NCBI GenBank assembly: GCA_002483285.1
Contig: DLHP01000025.1
Span: 1-41,569, forward strand
Source: Flavobacterium sp. UBA7665
GTDB taxonomy: Bacteria > Bacteroidota > Bacteroidia > Flavobacteriales > Flavobacteriaceae
Direction of reading: 5' to 3'
DNA length: 41,569 nt
The translations under genes were made by a program, and so were the position numbers. Positions 41,521 through 41,569 of this stretch are shown here, one piece after another (within the stretch, counting starts at the first letter, position 1; the number at the start of each line of letters is the position of its first letter). The notes under the pieces were generated by a model that saw nothing but the letters and a program-made list of their open reading frames with translations, searched no databases and was not told the DNA's origin.

Positions 41521-41569
41521 TTTTTTGGGAGCTAATCCCGCTTTGCGCTGTATCTTTTGTCCGCTAAAG
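41521..41569. repeat. Edge of an interspersed repeat element
   Basis: TTTTTTGGGAGCTAATCCCGC and GCGCTGTATCTTTTGTCCGC resemble, from memory, the GGAGCTATTCCCGC...CCGCTGTATCTTTT repeats abundant in Flavobacterium/Chryseobacterium genomes. Only the left edge is in view. Confidence 0.5.

Overview
The window looks like the chromosome of a flavobacterium (Bacteroidota, Flavobacteriaceae or close kin). The evidence is type IX secretion (T9SS) C-terminal sorting domains on many secreted proteins, DUF7619/LRR surface proteins, -7 boxes of the TAnnTTTG type upstream of several genes, absent or weak Shine-Dalgarno sequences, and moderate GC. No plasmid, phage, insertion sequence, tRNA, rRNA or CRISPR was recognised.

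Layout. (1) 1-7.0 kb holds secreted proteins: two co-oriented minus-strand genes (one cut by the window edge) sharing a C-terminal module and, in the complete one, a dockerin-like end; then a divergent 309-aa T9SS cargo protein. (2) 7.0-14 kb holds a membrane hybrid histidine kinase, a probable structured small RNA with its own promoter and terminator (about 9508-9661, minus), an EamA exporter, a DUF2809 membrane protein, two small uncharacterised proteins, and a TPR-receiver protein overlapping rdgB by one base. (3) 14-22.7 kb holds mostly housekeeping genes: a DEAD-box helicase with DbpA-type RNA-binding domain, two secreted or periplasmic proteins, a TrmH-family methyltransferase, a GC-rich repeat island, a zinc-ligand-less sirtuin (cobB), purB and an ammonium transporter. 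(4) 22.9-29.5 kb holds a CPA2 antiporter, an FG-GAP/ASPIC-UnbV T9SS protein, a LytS/LytTR two-component pair, a pseudogene scrap of a T9SS domain and a MarR regulator. (5) 29.6-39.4 kb is a head-to-tail array of four paralogous surface proteins (LRR, Cna-B-like linker, DUF7619, T9SS signal), each with its own start region and terminator. (6) rpsA closes the window, with a very good flavobacterial promoter and a leader hairpin, followed by the edge of another interspersed repeat.

How it fits together. Much of the window is a cell-surface programme: secreted adhesin-like proteins plus signalling proteins (hybrid kinase, LytS/LytTR, MarR). The LRR array is the most dynamic part. Its members are mosaics of each other, and a fifth copy survives only as a 69-codon C-terminal fragment, which suggests ongoing duplication, recombination and loss. 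The best candidates for something undescribed are the small RNA at 9.5 kb, the mosaic LRR array, and the mirrored 16-bp repeat arrays that run up to the sirtuin start. All functional statements come from reading motifs by eye; no database search was possible.
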